Shown here piece after piece: positions 43,192 to 52,533 of a stretch of 64,000 nt of DNA. Source of the DNA: Bradyrhizobium sp. U87765 SZCCT0048 (GTDB lineage: Bacteria; Pseudomonadota; Alphaproteobacteria; Rhizobiales; Xanthobacteraceae); contig NZ_JAFCMM010000006.1 of NCBI RefSeq assembly GCF_018131225.1, forward strand, positions 372,001-436,000. Direction: 5' to 3'. The translations under genes were made by a program, and so were the position numbers. The notes beneath the pieces were generated by a model. That model was not told the DNA's origin, searched no databases, and saw nothing but the letters and a program-made list of their open reading frames with translations. Position 1 is the first letter of the stretch. The number at the start of each line of letters is the position of its first letter.

Positions 43192-43211
43192 AATATTATC
43201 CGGGTAATATT
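43192..43211. promoter_or_regulatory. AT-rich palindrome AATATTATCCGGGTAATATT
   Basis: A 20-base near-perfect palindrome (7-bp arms AATATTA/TAATATT around TCCGGG) about 60 bases upstream of the GIY-YIG start and just past the LysR stop. It is very AT-rich against a GC-rich background. A candidate operator for a regulator not identified in this window. Confidence 0.6.
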
Positions 43212-43227
43212 TCGAGGAGCGTGGGGT

Positions 43228-44145
43228 CTATGGCGTGCGGACCGCGAGCCGGCTCTCGATGAACGCCGACAGGCCGGCGATGAAGGTGCGCACGGTCCGC
43301 GTCAGGGAGCGGCGCGACGGGTAGAGCGCGTAGACCGACACCGGATGCGGCTGCCAGTCCGCCAGCGGCGCGATCAGCCGGCCATGGGCGATGTCGTCAC
43401 GGCACTGCACCGCCGGCAACCGCGCGACGCCGAGGCCCTTGAGCGCGGCCTGGTAGATCAGCTTGAGGCTGTTGGTGGAGAATTTCAGATCGACGTCGAG
43501 GTCGTGCTCGGTGCCGTTCGGGCCATAGAGCTTCCAGCGCGTCGCGTAGCCGTCCGCATTCCAGCCGATCGCCTCGCAGTTCGCCAGATCCGACAGCGTC
43601 AGCGAACGCGGCGCAGCGGCGAACAGCGTCGGCGCGGCGACCAGCACGTAAGGCACGGCCATCAGCTTCTGGCAGATGATGTCGGAATCCGGCAGCGCCT
43701 CGCGCGACGGCTGGATCACGAGATCGTAGTTCTCCATGTTCGGCGCGAACTGGCCCTTGGCGATGTCGAGGGTGACGCGGACATCGGGATAGTCGACGGC
43801 GAAATTGGTCGCGAACTCGCCGACGAACATTTCCGTCAGCACCTCGGGGCAGGCGATGCGCAGCTTGCCGCCGGGATGTGCGCTGCTGCTGTCCTGCGCC
43901 AGCGCCTTCACGCTCTCCCATTCCTCGCGGATGCGCTGGCCGCTGCGCATGATGCTGAGGCCGATCTCGGTGACGGCGAAGCTGCGCGGGCCGCGGTTGA
44001 TGAGTTGCACGCCGAGCTGGCTTTCGAGATCCTCGATCCGCCGGCTGAGCCGCGATTTCGGGATTCCCGTCCTGCGGCTGGCGGCGGAGATGCTCCCCGC
44101 TTCGACAACCTCGGCGAGCAGCGTCAGATCGTCCACGTTGCCCAT
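43228..44145 (-). CDS. LysR-family transcriptional regulator
   Basis: A 305-residue full-length LysR protein. The N-terminal winged HTH (DLTLLAEVVEAGSISAASRR, IPKSRLSRRIEDLESQLGVQ) is followed by a periplasmic-binding-like effector domain (GKLRIACPEVLTEMFVGEF through GLGVARLPAVQCRDDIAHGRL). It is transcribed away from the porin, 322 bases apart, so it may control the porin or the catabolic-type genes beyond. Effector unknown. Confidence 0.9.
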   Translation of the reverse strand: MGNVDDLTLLAEVVEAGSISAASRRTGIPKSRLSRRIEDLESQLGVQLINRGPRSFAVTEIGLSIMRSGQRIREEWESVKALAQDSSSAHPGGKLRIACPEVLTEMFVGEFATNFAVDYPDVRVTLDIAKGQFAPNMENYDLVIQPSREALPDSDIICQKLMAVPYVLVAAPTLFAAAPRSLTLSDLANCEAIGWNADGYATRWKLYGPNGTEHDLDVDLKFSTNSLKLIYQAALKGLGVARLPAVQCRDDIAHGRLIAPLADWQPHPVSVYALYPSRRSLTRTVRTFIAGLSAFIESRLAVRTP

Positions 44146-44467
44146 TCAGCCTCCGGCGATGGTCGAGCGTCCTGAAATCGAAACGATGCATTCTAACTTC
44201 AGATCTCGACACCTTGCATGAAAAATCTGAGCTTGGCGGCGCGTTCGCATCTGTGCGGCGCAGGCGCGAAGCGATCGTCCGCAAGAGTCGCGACGCCGGG
44301 AATGCCAAGGACGAGTGGCGCACGTCGCCGGCCCATCATCTCGCAAGCATGAAGCGGCGCGCAGGCGCGCGCCGCACGGGACCGGCTTTGCTCCAACGCA
44401 AATCTGACGCCGCACAACCTGCCCTTGTGCGAACGATGACCTGTGGGCAGCTGGAGGGGGAATGACG
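44146..44467. other. Divergent intergenic region between LysR and the porin
   Basis: About 320 bases holding the two promoters; no gene is seen. No clear T-N11-A inverted repeat stands out by eye. Confidence 0.5.
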
Positions 44468-46036
44468 ATGATGAAGCAATTCGCGTACGGCCCGGCGGCG
44501 GGCCTTGCGCTCATGAGCTGCGCGCAGGCGGCCGATCTGCCGGTCAAGGCGAAGGCGGTCGAATACGTCAAGGTGTGTTCGCTGTACGGCGCGGGCTTCT
44601 ATTACATCCCGGGCACCGACACCTGCATTCGCATCGGCGGCGCGATCCGCCTCGACACCGCGTTCAACGGCGTGACGTTCGACACGCCGCTGTGGCAGGG
44701 TGGCACGGGCGGCGCCAACGCCTACAACCGCAACTACTTCAACACCCGCGAACGCCTCAACCTGTTTCTCGACACGCGCACCGCCACCGACTACGGCGTC
44801 GTGCGCACCTACGCCAACCTGCAGTTCGATTTCATGCAGGCGCGCGAGAGCATCGCCGGCGGCTATCTCGCGGTCGACTGGGTGTTCATCCAGTTCGCCG
44901 GCTTCACCTTCGGCAAGGCGGTGTCGCAGTTCGATCCGCAGTGGGCGCTCGCCAAGCCGATCATCTCGTCGGGCGTCAACGCCGGCTCGAACGACGCCAC
45001 GGGCATTCCGCAACTCGCCTACACCGCCGCGTTCGGCAACGGCGTGTCGGCGACCATCGGCCTCGAGGACGCGCAGCCCTATCGCTCCGCCGGCGTCGTC
45101 AATGCCAGCTTCGGTCTGCTCGGTCCGTTCGGCGCCAATGTCGCCGCGAGCGGCCTGCAGAACGGCTTCTACGGCGCTGCCGCCAACACCTTCCTCGGCA
45201 ATGTCGAAACCGGCGATCATGTCCCCGACATCGTCGCCAACGTGCGTCTCGACCAGGCATGGGGCACGCTGCACGTCGGCGCCGCCGCCCATGAAGTCCA
45301 CGGCACCTATTACACCAGCTCCAACAGCGACACCGGCCATCCGTCGTCGGCCTGGGGCTATGCCTTCACCGGCGCGTTCGAGCTGAAGAACCTGCCGACC
45401 GGCCTCGGCGACAGCCTCAAGGTCGAGGCGACCTATGCCAAGGGCGCTGCCAAGTACGTGTTCGGTGGCACCGCCGATCTCGTCGGCGGCGGTCGCTATG
45501 CCAAGATCGGCTCGGGCGCAGGGACCGGCGGCAGCATGGCCTTCGGCTATGTGCTCGACGGCGTCTACTCCGGCACCACCGCGGCGAACGGCTCGGGCAT
45601 CGATCTCAGCAGCGCGTGGGATGTCAGTGCGTTCTACGAGCACTACTGGACGCCGGCGTGGCGCACCTCGCTGTTCGGATCGTACACCGCGATCAACTAT
45701 GGCACGTCGGCCAACGCGGCGCTGCTCGCGGCGGCGAACGGCACGGGATTGCTGTCGAGCACGGTGACGACGCCGCCGGTCACCACCGGCTCGTTCAACG
45801 GCACCAACACCGGCAACTTCAACTTCGCGATCGCGCAGGTCGGCACCCGCACGGCATGGATGCCGGTGCAGAACCTGACGTTGTCGGCGGAGTTCGTCTA
45901 CAGCCGCCTGATCCAGAACCAGAGCGGCATCTACACCGCCGGCGCCGGCATCCCCGGCGTCGTCGCCGGCACGACGTATGAGATGAAGAACCAGAATCTC
46001 TACAACGGCGGCGTTCAGATCCTGCGCAGCTTCTGA
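44468..46036 (+). CDS. Porin (alphaproteobacterial Porin_2 family)
   Basis: A 522-residue outer-membrane porin. A short signal (FAYGPAAGLALMSCAQA) ends at AADLPVKAKAVEYVKVCSLY, the usual start of these porins. The constriction-loop Cys pair is VKVCSLYGAG...TDTCIRIGG, and beta strands continue to the C-terminal NLYNGGVQILRSF with final aromatic Phe. AGGGGG lies seven bases before ATG 44468; ATGs at 44462 and 44471 are also in frame. It probably admits small hydrophilic solutes, and context suggests aromatic acids for the MFS carrier next door. Confidence 0.9.
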   Translation: MMKQFAYGPAAGLALMSCAQAADLPVKAKAVEYVKVCSLYGAGFYYIPGTDTCIRIGGAIRLDTAFNGVTFDTPLWQGGTGGANAYNRNYFNTRERLNLFLDTRTATDYGVVRTYANLQFDFMQARESIAGGYLAVDWVFIQFAGFTFGKAVSQFDPQWALAKPIISSGVNAGSNDATGIPQLAYTAAFGNGVSATIGLEDAQPYRSAGVVNASFGLLGPFGANVAASGLQNGFYGAAANTFLGNVETGDHVPDIVANVRLDQAWGTLHVGAAAHEVHGTYYTSSNSDTGHPSSAWGYAFTGAFELKNLPTGLGDSLKVEATYAKGAAKYVFGGTADLVGGGRYAKIGSGAGTGGSMAFGYVLDGVYSGTTAANGSGIDLSSAWDVSAFYEHYWTPAWRTSLFGSYTAINYGTSANAALLAAANGTGLLSSTVTTPPVTTGSFNGTNTGNFNFAIAQVGTRTAWMPVQNLTLSAEFVYSRLIQNQSGIYTAGAGIPGVVAGTTYEMKNQNLYNGGVQILRSF

Positions 46037-46077
46037 TCGCGCAAGGCTGAACCGGAAAAGGCAAAAGGGCATCGCTG

Positions 46078-46102
46078 CTCCTCCGGCCGCGGGCCGGGGG
46101 AG
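46078..46102. other. 11-bp hairpin after the porin gene
   Basis: Arms CTCCTCCGGCC and GGCCGGGGGAG (one T-G pair) with a GCG loop, 41 bases past the porin stop. There is no T run, so it may reduce rather than end transcription into the MFS gene. Confidence 0.55.
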
Positions 46103-46149
46103 CCTGCCATGCAGGGACGTCCCGGACGGGGCGCGAGGGGTGAGGAGGA

Positions 46150-47364
46150 ATGTCGTTGACATACGCACGGGTGTGGATGCTGTCGCTGTGTTTCGTCGTG
46201 GTGCTGCTCGACGGGCTGGACACCAGCGCGGTGGCTTTGGTCGCGCCGGTGCTGGCGCGGCAGTGGGGGATCGCGCCGGCGGCGCTGACGCCGGCCTTCG
46301 TCGCCACCAGTGTCGGCGCCGTCGTGGGCTATGTGGCGTGCGGGCCGCTGGCGCAGCGGGTCGGCCTGCGTGTGGTCGGGGTCGCCAGCGTCGTTCTGTT
46401 CGGTGTCGGCACCTTGCTGACGGCGCTGGCCGGCGATGTCGCGGTGCTCGCGATCATGCGGTTGGTATCGGCGGTCGGGCTCGGCGGCGCGCTGCCGGTC
46501 GCGGTCACCGTGGCGACGACGCAAGCGTCCGAGAAGACGCGGACGACCGTGGCGATGCTGGTGGCGACCGGGCTGTCCGCGGGCGGCGTGGTCGGCGGCC
46601 TGATCAGCGGGCCGCTGATGGTCCGCTTCGGCTGGGCATCGGTGTTCGTCGTCGGCGGCGTGCTGCCGCTGCTGTTGCTGCCGGCGTTGTGGCGCATGCT
46701 CGGCAGCGCCGACGCAGCCCATGGCGCGATGACGCGGGCAGGCGGGCACGGCACGCTCGGTGCGCTGTTCGCCGACGGCCTCGCGGCAGCGACGGCGCTG
46801 CTGTGGGCGTTCGCGTTCCTGATCTTTCTGGTGAGCTACGCGCTGCTGTTCTGGATTCCGACGCTGCTGGTCGCGTTCGGCTTCGCGCCGACCGATGCCC
46901 CTCTGGCGGCGGCGGCGTTCGGCGCCGGCGGCCTCGTCGGCAATGCCATCGTGATGCTGCTCGTCGGCCGGGCCGGCATCACGCCGGCGCTCGCGGCGGC
47001 GGCGCTTTGCGCGCTCGCCTGCATCGTCGCGATCGGCTGCGGGCTCGTTCCGCCGGCATTGCTGCTGCTCGCGATCGGGGCCGTCGGCGCCGGGCTGATC
47101 ACCGGCTGCGTCGGCCAAAGCGCGCTCGCAGTATCGTTCTATCCGCCGGCGCTGCGCACCACCGGCGTCGGCTGGTCGGCGGCGAGTGGGCGCATCGGTT
47201 CGATCGTCGGGCCGGCGGTCGGCGGTGCGCTGCTGTCCATCGGCTGGCCGGCGCGCGACATCGTGCTCACCGCCGCGCCGGCGGTGATCGCCGCGATCTT
47301 CGCGCTCGCGGCGTTGTCACTCGCCGGACGCCGTGTCGCTCCCGCCGGCATCGCGCAACGCTGA
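46150..47364 (+). CDS. MFS transporter, aromatic acid:H+ symporter type (PcaK/MhpT-like)
   Basis: A 404-residue 12-helix carrier. DGLDTSAVALVAP in helix 1 is the AAHS/aromatic-acid signature (DGxD), and QRVGLRVVGVASVVLFG follows as the loop 2-3 motif. Helices continue to AAIFALAALSLAGRR. It would import an aromatic or short organic acid with a proton. AGGAGG lies only one base from ATG 46150, so a TTG at 46156 with better spacing is a possible true start. Next to an esterase and a porin, it suggests an ester or phenolic acid catabolic unit. Confidence 0.85.
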   Translation: MSLTYARVWMLSLCFVVVLLDGLDTSAVALVAPVLARQWGIAPAALTPAFVATSVGAVVGYVACGPLAQRVGLRVVGVASVVLFGVGTLLTALAGDVAVLAIMRLVSAVGLGGALPVAVTVATTQASEKTRTTVAMLVATGLSAGGVVGGLISGPLMVRFGWASVFVVGGVLPLLLLPALWRMLGSADAAHGAMTRAGGHGTLGALFADGLAAATALLWAFAFLIFLVSYALLFWIPTLLVAFGFAPTDAPLAAAAFGAGGLVGNAIVMLLVGRAGITPALAAAALCALACIVAIGCGLVPPALLLLAIGAVGAGLITGCVGQSALAVSFYPPALRTTGVGWSAASGRIGSIVGPAVGGALLSIGWPARDIVLTAAPAVIAAIFALAALSLAGRRVAPAGIAQR

Positions 47365-47399
47365 GCCCGCCACAACCAGAAACGTCTCCAGGAAAAGGA

Positions 47400-48917
47400 A
47401 TGCAGATGTCGACTCATCCCCACGCCACCACGCCGTTCGGGCGTTTCATCGGACGGCGCGACGGTGACGTCGCCGTGTTCCGCGGCATTCGCTATGCGCA
47501 GCCGCCGGTCGGCGCGCGCAGGTTCGCAAGGCCCGTCGAGATGCCGCTCCATGCCGGCGACATCGATGCGGGCGAGGACGGCCCGATGCCGCCGCAACTG
47601 CCGTCGCGGCTCGAGAACGCGATGGGGCCGCAGTCCGGGGCGCAGGGCGAGGACTGCCTGCGCCTCACGATCTGGCGGCCGGCGGATGCCGCCGCCGACG
47701 AACGGCTGCCGGTGCTGGTGTGGTTTCACGGCGGCGCCTTCATGACCGGCGCGGGATCGCTGCCGTGTTACTCGGGCCATGCGCTCAGCCATGCCGAACG
47801 GCTCGTGGTGGTCACCGTGAGCAGCCGTCTCGGGCCGCTCGGCTATGCCCGCATCCCCGGCGTGAGCGACGGCAATCTCGGCCTGCACGACCAGCTCGCC
47901 AGCCTGCGCTTCGTCCAGCGCAGCATCGCCGGCTTTGGTGGCGATCCCGACAATGTCACCATCGCCGGCCAGTCGGCCGGCGCGTTCGCGGTGCTGGCGC
48001 TGGCGGTGATGCCGCAGGCGCGCGGCCTGTTCCGGCGCGCGATCCTGCAGAGCGGCCCGTTCGTGATCCAGCCGGATGCGCCGGAACGCGCCGAGGCGCG
48101 GGGGCGCCTGCTGGCGGAAACGGTCGCCGATGGCCGCGCCGACGCGCTGCGCGAGGTCGCTGTCGATCGCATCGTCGCAGCGAGCGGCGTGGTCGCGCGG
48201 CAGTTCGCTTCGGGGCCCGGTGATTTCACGCCACCCTATCTGCCGTGCATTGATGGCGAGCTGATCCAGGGGCCGCTGCTCAAGGCGGTTGCCGATGGCG
48301 CGGCGTCATGGTGTCCGATGATCGCCGGCTATACCCGCGAGGAATGCACGGTGTTCGCCGCGATCGATCCGGCGCTCGCCACCCTCGACGAGGCGGGCCT
48401 GCTCGCGATTCTGGAGAAACGCCTCGGTGATGATGCCGCGACGCTGCTTGCCGAGTACCAGGCGCTGCGTGGCCGGCAGCGCCATCCGGCGGCGCTGCTG
48501 TCCGATGTGCAGACTGACGCGCATTTCGTCGGCCCGACCCACGAACTCGCCCACCTGCAGCGCCGGGCGGGACGGCCGATCCATCTGTTCTCGTTCGACT
48601 GGCAGTCGCCGCGCGCTGGCTTCGGCGCCAACCACTGTCTCGAGCTGCCGTTCCTGTTCGGCAACCGCGATGCCTGGGCCGACGCGCCGATGGTCCGCGG
48701 CGCCGATGACGACGACTACGCCCATCTCGGCGCAACCCTGCGCGGCTACTGGGGCGCGTTCGCGCGCACCGGCCGCACCGAGGTTGCGGGATTGCCGCCG
48801 TGGGACGCTTATGACGACGCGCGCACGGTGATGAGTTTCGACCGCTGTGTCAGGCCGCTGAGCGATCCCGCCGGCACGCGCTGGCGGCTGGCGTTTCGGG
48901 CGCTGAATCGCGCCTGA
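47400..48917 (+). CDS. Carboxylesterase type B family enzyme
   Basis: A 505-residue esterase/lipase of the type B fold. It has FRGIRYAQPPVGARRFARP near the N-terminus, the oxyanion motif VWFHGGAFMTGAG, the nucleophile elbow TIAGQSAGAFAVL with Ser at about 192, an acidic residue in AGYTREECTVFAAI, and the catalytic His in GANHCLELPFLFG. Length and order fit para-nitrobenzyl-esterase-like members. It follows the MFS gene by 35 bases and probably frees the carrier's substrate. A second ATG six bases in is also possible. Confidence 0.87.
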   Translation: MQMSTHPHATTPFGRFIGRRDGDVAVFRGIRYAQPPVGARRFARPVEMPLHAGDIDAGEDGPMPPQLPSRLENAMGPQSGAQGEDCLRLTIWRPADAAADERLPVLVWFHGGAFMTGAGSLPCYSGHALSHAERLVVVTVSSRLGPLGYARIPGVSDGNLGLHDQLASLRFVQRSIAGFGGDPDNVTIAGQSAGAFAVLALAVMPQARGLFRRAILQSGPFVIQPDAPERAEARGRLLAETVADGRADALREVAVDRIVAASGVVARQFASGPGDFTPPYLPCIDGELIQGPLLKAVADGAASWCPMIAGYTREECTVFAAIDPALATLDEAGLLAILEKRLGDDAATLLAEYQALRGRQRHPAALLSDVQTDAHFVGPTHELAHLQRRAGRPIHLFSFDWQSPRAGFGANHCLELPFLFGNRDAWADAPMVRGADDDDYAHLGATLRGYWGAFARTGRTEVAGLPPWDAYDDARTVMSFDRCVRPLSDPAGTRWRLAFRALNRA

Positions 48918-48989
48918 GATGACATGGGGCGAAGCCCGGCTTTGTCGCTGGGCTCTGCCTTCTTCTCATTGCAGATCATGTGCGTCGCT

Positions 48990-49679
48990 CTACTCCGGCG
49001 GGAGCTTCGAGAACCGGAAATTGCAGTGCTTCGCGCCGCCGGCCAATGTCTGCGTCCGTTCGAGGCGGATGCCCTGTGCAGCATACGCGTTGAAATCAAG
49101 TCCGCAGATGTGAGGCAGGATGTCCTTGTCGTCATGGCGGGCCGCGAATTTGCAAAAGCCACAGGCCGTGTAGTTGATGCCGAATGCAAAGTTGTCACCG
49201 GGGCCGGGCTCGACGAAATCGTAGACGAAGTCTTCCGGAAATTCTGCCTGATGGCTTTCCGTCGTGCTTTGGGCCGCCTGCTCGCGCAGCAGGTCCTGAT
49301 TTTCCGGTGACATGAAACGGCGCCCCGCGGCGAGACGGTCCGCTTCGGGCAGAGTGAGCAGTTGCGCCTTGTAGGTGTCCCGCTCGATCTCGCCGATGAC
49401 AGGCAGCGGCACGCCGTGCCGCCGGAGCACCCGGCTGATGGCCATGAAGCCCATCAGGCGCATGTAGAAATCGCTCATGCGATTGGCTGTGCCGCCGACA
49501 TACGGCGTCTCGGCGAGCACGATGCCGAACTCGCCCATCACCTCCTGCCTGATCCCGTCGAAATCGGAGAGGTGCGTGCGTTCGCGCAACATCGCTTCGG
49601 CAAGAAGGAGGCGATGGTGCATGTCAGCCTCCATTGCAGCGCGATGCGACTCGTAAAAGGGATGGATGACTTCGGCCAT
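48990..49679 (-). CDS. L-2-amino-thiazoline-4-carboxylic acid hydrolase-like protein
   Basis: A 229-residue cytoplasmic protein. The N-terminal half is helical (MAEVIHPFYESHRAAMEADM, YMRLMGFMAISRVLRRHGVP). The C-terminal half holds YTACGFCKFAARHDDKDILP and ends AKHCNFRFSKLP, the C-(N/D)-F-R-F ending of the ATC hydrolase family. The founding enzyme opens L-ATC to N-carbamoyl-cysteine; substrates of homologues vary. GAGGAGG lies before ATG 49679. Divergent from a LysR-type gene that may regulate it. Confidence 0.8.
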   Translation of the reverse strand: MAEVIHPFYESHRAAMEADMHHRLLLAEAMLRERTHLSDFDGIRQEVMGEFGIVLAETPYVGGTANRMSDFYMRLMGFMAISRVLRRHGVPLPVIGEIERDTYKAQLLTLPEADRLAAGRRFMSPENQDLLREQAAQSTTESHQAEFPEDFVYDFVEPGPGDNFAFGINYTACGFCKFAARHDDKDILPHICGLDFNAYAAQGIRLERTQTLAGGAKHCNFRFSKLPPE

Positions 49680-49848
49680 TGGACGCCTCCTCAACACGAT
49701 CAGTCTGGTCGGGGGCGCATGGGGCCCTCGAATGTCGTGAACCAACCGTAGTCCGGGGCTCCAGATCAGCGCAAAGCATGGTTCCTTCGGTTGAGCACTA
49801 GAAAATCTATTGCAAGGCCACGGGTCATCGGTGTCAAACTGCGCCGCG

Positions 49849-50478
49849 ATGACCTACATCCTCCCGCCCCTCAACGCGCTTCGCGCCTTCGAAGCGGCGG
49901 CGCGGCATCTCAGTTTCAAGCTGGCCGCGCATGAGCTGCACGTCACGCCGGCCGCCGTCGGGCAGCAGGTGAAGGCGCTGGAGGCACGCCTTGGCGTGCG
50001 CCTGTTCGAGCGGCTGCACAAGCAGCTCATTCTGACCGCGGCGGGGCAGGCCTATCTGCCCGGAATATCCGACGGCTTTCGCCGGATTGCCGACGCGACC
50101 TCGGAATTGAAGCCGGCAGGCGCGGTGCTGCTGCGGCTGGGCGTCCATGGCGGCCTCGATCTGCGCCGCCTCGCACTGGCGGAGTTTCGCGGCGCGCATG
50201 TGGACATCGGTTTGCGGGTGCTGCAGCCCGCCGGCCTGCACGAACTGGTCGAAGGCAAGGTCGACATGCTGATCACCCGCGGTCTTGGCCACCATCCGGG
50301 TTATCGCTGCGACCGGGTCGACGAGGGGGCTGGTCTCGGGGATTGGCTGGTGATGGCCGAAGGCAGCGCAGATTGTCCCGAGGTCGTCAGCTTCCGCGCA
50401 TGGCTGCGGGCCCTGCCGGTCGAGAGCAGGCATGCAACGCAACGCCGGGGGCGTCTGTTGGGCATCGTCGGCAGTTGA
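49849..50478 (+). CDS. GcvA-like LysR regulator with an internal deletion
   Basis: A 209-residue LysR-type protein; intact relatives have about 300. The HTH is complete (PPLNALRAFEAAARHLSFK, VTPAAVGQQVKALEARLGVR). The effector domain starts normally (VLLRLGVHGGLDLRRLALA, GLHELVEGKVDMLITRG). It then jumps from about HHPGYRCDRVD to DWLVMAEGSADCPEVVSF, the usual C-terminal end. About 90 residues in the middle are missing in frame. It may bind DNA without sensing a ligand, or be decaying. Divergent from the ATC-hydrolase-like gene. Confidence 0.75.
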   Translation: MTYILPPLNALRAFEAAARHLSFKLAAHELHVTPAAVGQQVKALEARLGVRLFERLHKQLILTAAGQAYLPGISDGFRRIADATSELKPAGAVLLRLGVHGGLDLRRLALAEFRGAHVDIGLRVLQPAGLHELVEGKVDMLITRGLGHHPGYRCDRVDEGAGLGDWLVMAEGSADCPEVVSFRAWLRALPVESRHATQRRGRLLGIVGS

Positions 50479-50510
50479 AGCGGTCGTGAAGCCGATGGCG
50501 TCGGGGCCTT

Positions 50511-50999
50511 TCACACGCCCTCGACAACGCGATCGATCCGTCGCCTTGCCGACTGCCGTGCGCCGACGGCGTCCTTGAGCGTGCCAGCGGCGCCGAGGCC
50601 GAACGGCGGCATGTTGTTGTAGACGTTTTCGTACTGGCCGGCCTTGATGACGTACGTCTCGTGCCAGATGCCGACGTCGCCGCTCTCGCCGACCGCGCGG
50701 TTGAACGCCTGCCACGCCGGCAGATGGGCGGCATTGCGGTTCTTCGCGTACGCCTCCAGCGCGTCGAAGCTGCGCCAGTACTGCACCACCATGATCACCG
50801 GAAAGCCAAAATGGGTGCGGGCGTGCAGCAGGCCGAGGTCGGGCTGCCGCGCCAGCTCGGCGAGCATGCGGGGCATCGCGCGCGCCACCGGCGCCCAGCG
50901 CCACACCTTCCACGGCTTGTTGATGCGCATGCCGATCAGGAACACGACGAAGTCGCCGTCGAGTTCGGCGCACATGCGCTTGGCAATGACATCGGCCAT
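50511..50999 (-). CDS. DUF4188 family protein
   Basis: A 162-residue protein with DUF4188 landmarks: GDFVVFLIGMRINKPWKVWRW near the start, GLLHARTHFGFPVIMVVQYWRSF in the middle, and VGIWHETYVIKAGQYENVYN near the end. This suggests an antibiotic-biosynthesis-monooxygenase-like dimeric barrel. It starts 87 bases downstream of the carotenoid oxygenase stop on the same strand, so the two are probably one operon under the TetR repressor. Function unknown. Confidence 0.8.
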   Translation of the reverse strand: MADVIAKRMCAELDGDFVVFLIGMRINKPWKVWRWAPVARAMPRMLAELARQPDLGLLHARTHFGFPVIMVVQYWRSFDALEAYAKNRNAAHLPAWQAFNRAVGESGDVGIWHETYVIKAGQYENVYNNMPPFGLGAAGTLKDAVGARQSARRRIDRVVEGV

Positions 51000-51086
51000 G
51001 GCAACGGCTCTCCGGATGGGGCGATGGATCGGCAGCGGTGGTTCGATCGGTGGCCGGATGTCCCGGCCACCGGTCGAGATGGCGCG

Positions 51087-52487
51087 TCAGCGGCCGTTCA
51101 CCCAGTTGCCGTGGAAGCCGTCGGGCACGCGGTGTCCGAGTTTCACGAGCGCAACGGGGCCACTTTCGACATCCTGGGCGTTGAACACCGCGACGTCGCT
51201 GCGGTTCTCGCGCGCGCGCCACACCGCGGCGATCAGCCAGCCGTCGCCCTCAGCTGCCTCCGCGCCGCGCTCGACGAACACCGGCTCGGAGATAGTGTCG
51301 CCGTCGGGCAGCAGGTACTGCGCGCGGCGGTTGGCCTTGTGGTCGACATGGACGATGCCGGACAGGCCCGAGGCCGCGGCGCCCGCGGGATTGCCGCAGG
51401 CGTACCAGCCGTGGCGATAGGCGAGGCCGGCATGGCGATCGTCGATGCGGGGGAATTCGCCGGTGGTCTCGTCCTGGTAGTGCTGGGTGAAGCGGTCGGT
51501 GCCGCCTGAGAGGTCGAAAGTCCAGCGGCACAGCCGCGCCTTCGACTTCGCCGGATCGGTCGGGCGGCCGTCGGGATAGGGAAACAGCGGCGGCTCGGCG
51601 AACTGCATGACGTCGGCGATGATGCGCTGGCCGTCCTCCCACGCGTTCATGACATGGAAGACGTAGCAGCTGTCGCCGCGGAACCAGATGATGTCTTTCG
51701 TGCTGCCGCCGCGCTTCATCACGCCGACGTAAGCGCCCTTGTCCGGCTCCCAGGCGTAGGGCGGACGGCCGCCCATGGCGCGCTCCATGCTGCCGGTCAG
51801 CGGCAGGATCGGGAACAGCACATGTTTCTCGGTGACGATGAAGTCGTGCACCATGCTGGCGTAGGGCGCGTCGAAGCGTTCGAACTGCGACACCTCGCCG
51901 TTGGCGCCGACGACCCCGTAGCTGACCTTCGGCGTGAACGGCCCGCCGGCGTTGTAGCCGAAGAACACCATCTCGCCAGTGACCGGATCGAGCTTGGGAT
52001 GCGCGGTGAAGGGCCCGGCGATGGCATCGCGATAGGTCTGGTAGCCGCGCGTCGCCAGCGTGCCCGGCTCGATCTCCGTCGGCATGTGGCCTTCTTCCAG
52101 CGCCAGCAGGCGGCCGGCGTGGAACACGATATTGGTGTTGGCGACGCCGCTGTCCTGCGTCGTGCCTTCGGGTACGTTGCCGAGGCGGCGGCCGAAGCCG
52201 CCGAACAGCGCGCGGCCGGCGTCGTGCTCGGCGAGCCACTTCGGCGTGCGCACCCAGCGGTTGCGATAGCTGGCGCGGCCGTTCTCGATATGGAAGGCGT
52301 GCAGCATGCCGTCGCCGACGAACCAGTGCGCGCCCGGTGCCTCGAACTGCGGGTTGGGGCCGTTGCGGTAGAGCGTGCCGTTGAGCTCTCGCGGCAGTTC
52401 GCCCTCGACCTTGAGGAAAGGCGCGTCGCATTCCATCGGGATCGGCGCGACGTTGCTGCGTGGGGGAAGGGCGTTCGGGTCCGACAT
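51087..52487 (-). CDS. Carotenoid/stilbene-type cleavage oxygenase (RPE65/CCD family)
   Basis: A 466-residue non-haem iron dioxygenase with a seven-bladed propeller. The four iron-ligand His are visible: TAHPKLDP (about 166), MVHDFIVTEKH (about 212), YVFHVMNAWED (about 277) and GFHGNWVNG (about 458). NGTLYRNGPNPQFEAPGAHW is the family N-terminal strand. It would cleave a conjugated double bond in an apocarotenoid, stilbene or lignin-type phenylpropanoid; the substrate is unproven. Its divergent TetR gene and two operators suggest induction by the substrate. Confidence 0.9.
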   Translation of the reverse strand: MSDPNALPPRSNVAPIPMECDAPFLKVEGELPRELNGTLYRNGPNPQFEAPGAHWFVGDGMLHAFHIENGRASYRNRWVRTPKWLAEHDAGRALFGGFGRRLGNVPEGTTQDSGVANTNIVFHAGRLLALEEGHMPTEIEPGTLATRGYQTYRDAIAGPFTAHPKLDPVTGEMVFFGYNAGGPFTPKVSYGVVGANGEVSQFERFDAPYASMVHDFIVTEKHVLFPILPLTGSMERAMGGRPPYAWEPDKGAYVGVMKRGGSTKDIIWFRGDSCYVFHVMNAWEDGQRIIADVMQFAEPPLFPYPDGRPTDPAKSKARLCRWTFDLSGGTDRFTQHYQDETTGEFPRIDDRHAGLAYRHGWYACGNPAGAAASGLSGIVHVDHKANRRAQYLLPDGDTISEPVFVERGAEAAEGDGWLIAAVWRARENRSDVAVFNAQDVESGPVALVKLGHRVPDGFHGNWVNGR

Positions 52488-52533
52488 CGGCGTTCCTCTC
52501 CGGGGCTTGCGGTGCTGTGCGACCGCTGCAGTT

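Noticed and set aside
44336..46168. 610-codon minus-strand frame opposite the porin
   Set aside because: Antisense shadow of a porin with signal peptide and family motifs; the translation has no recognisable fold.
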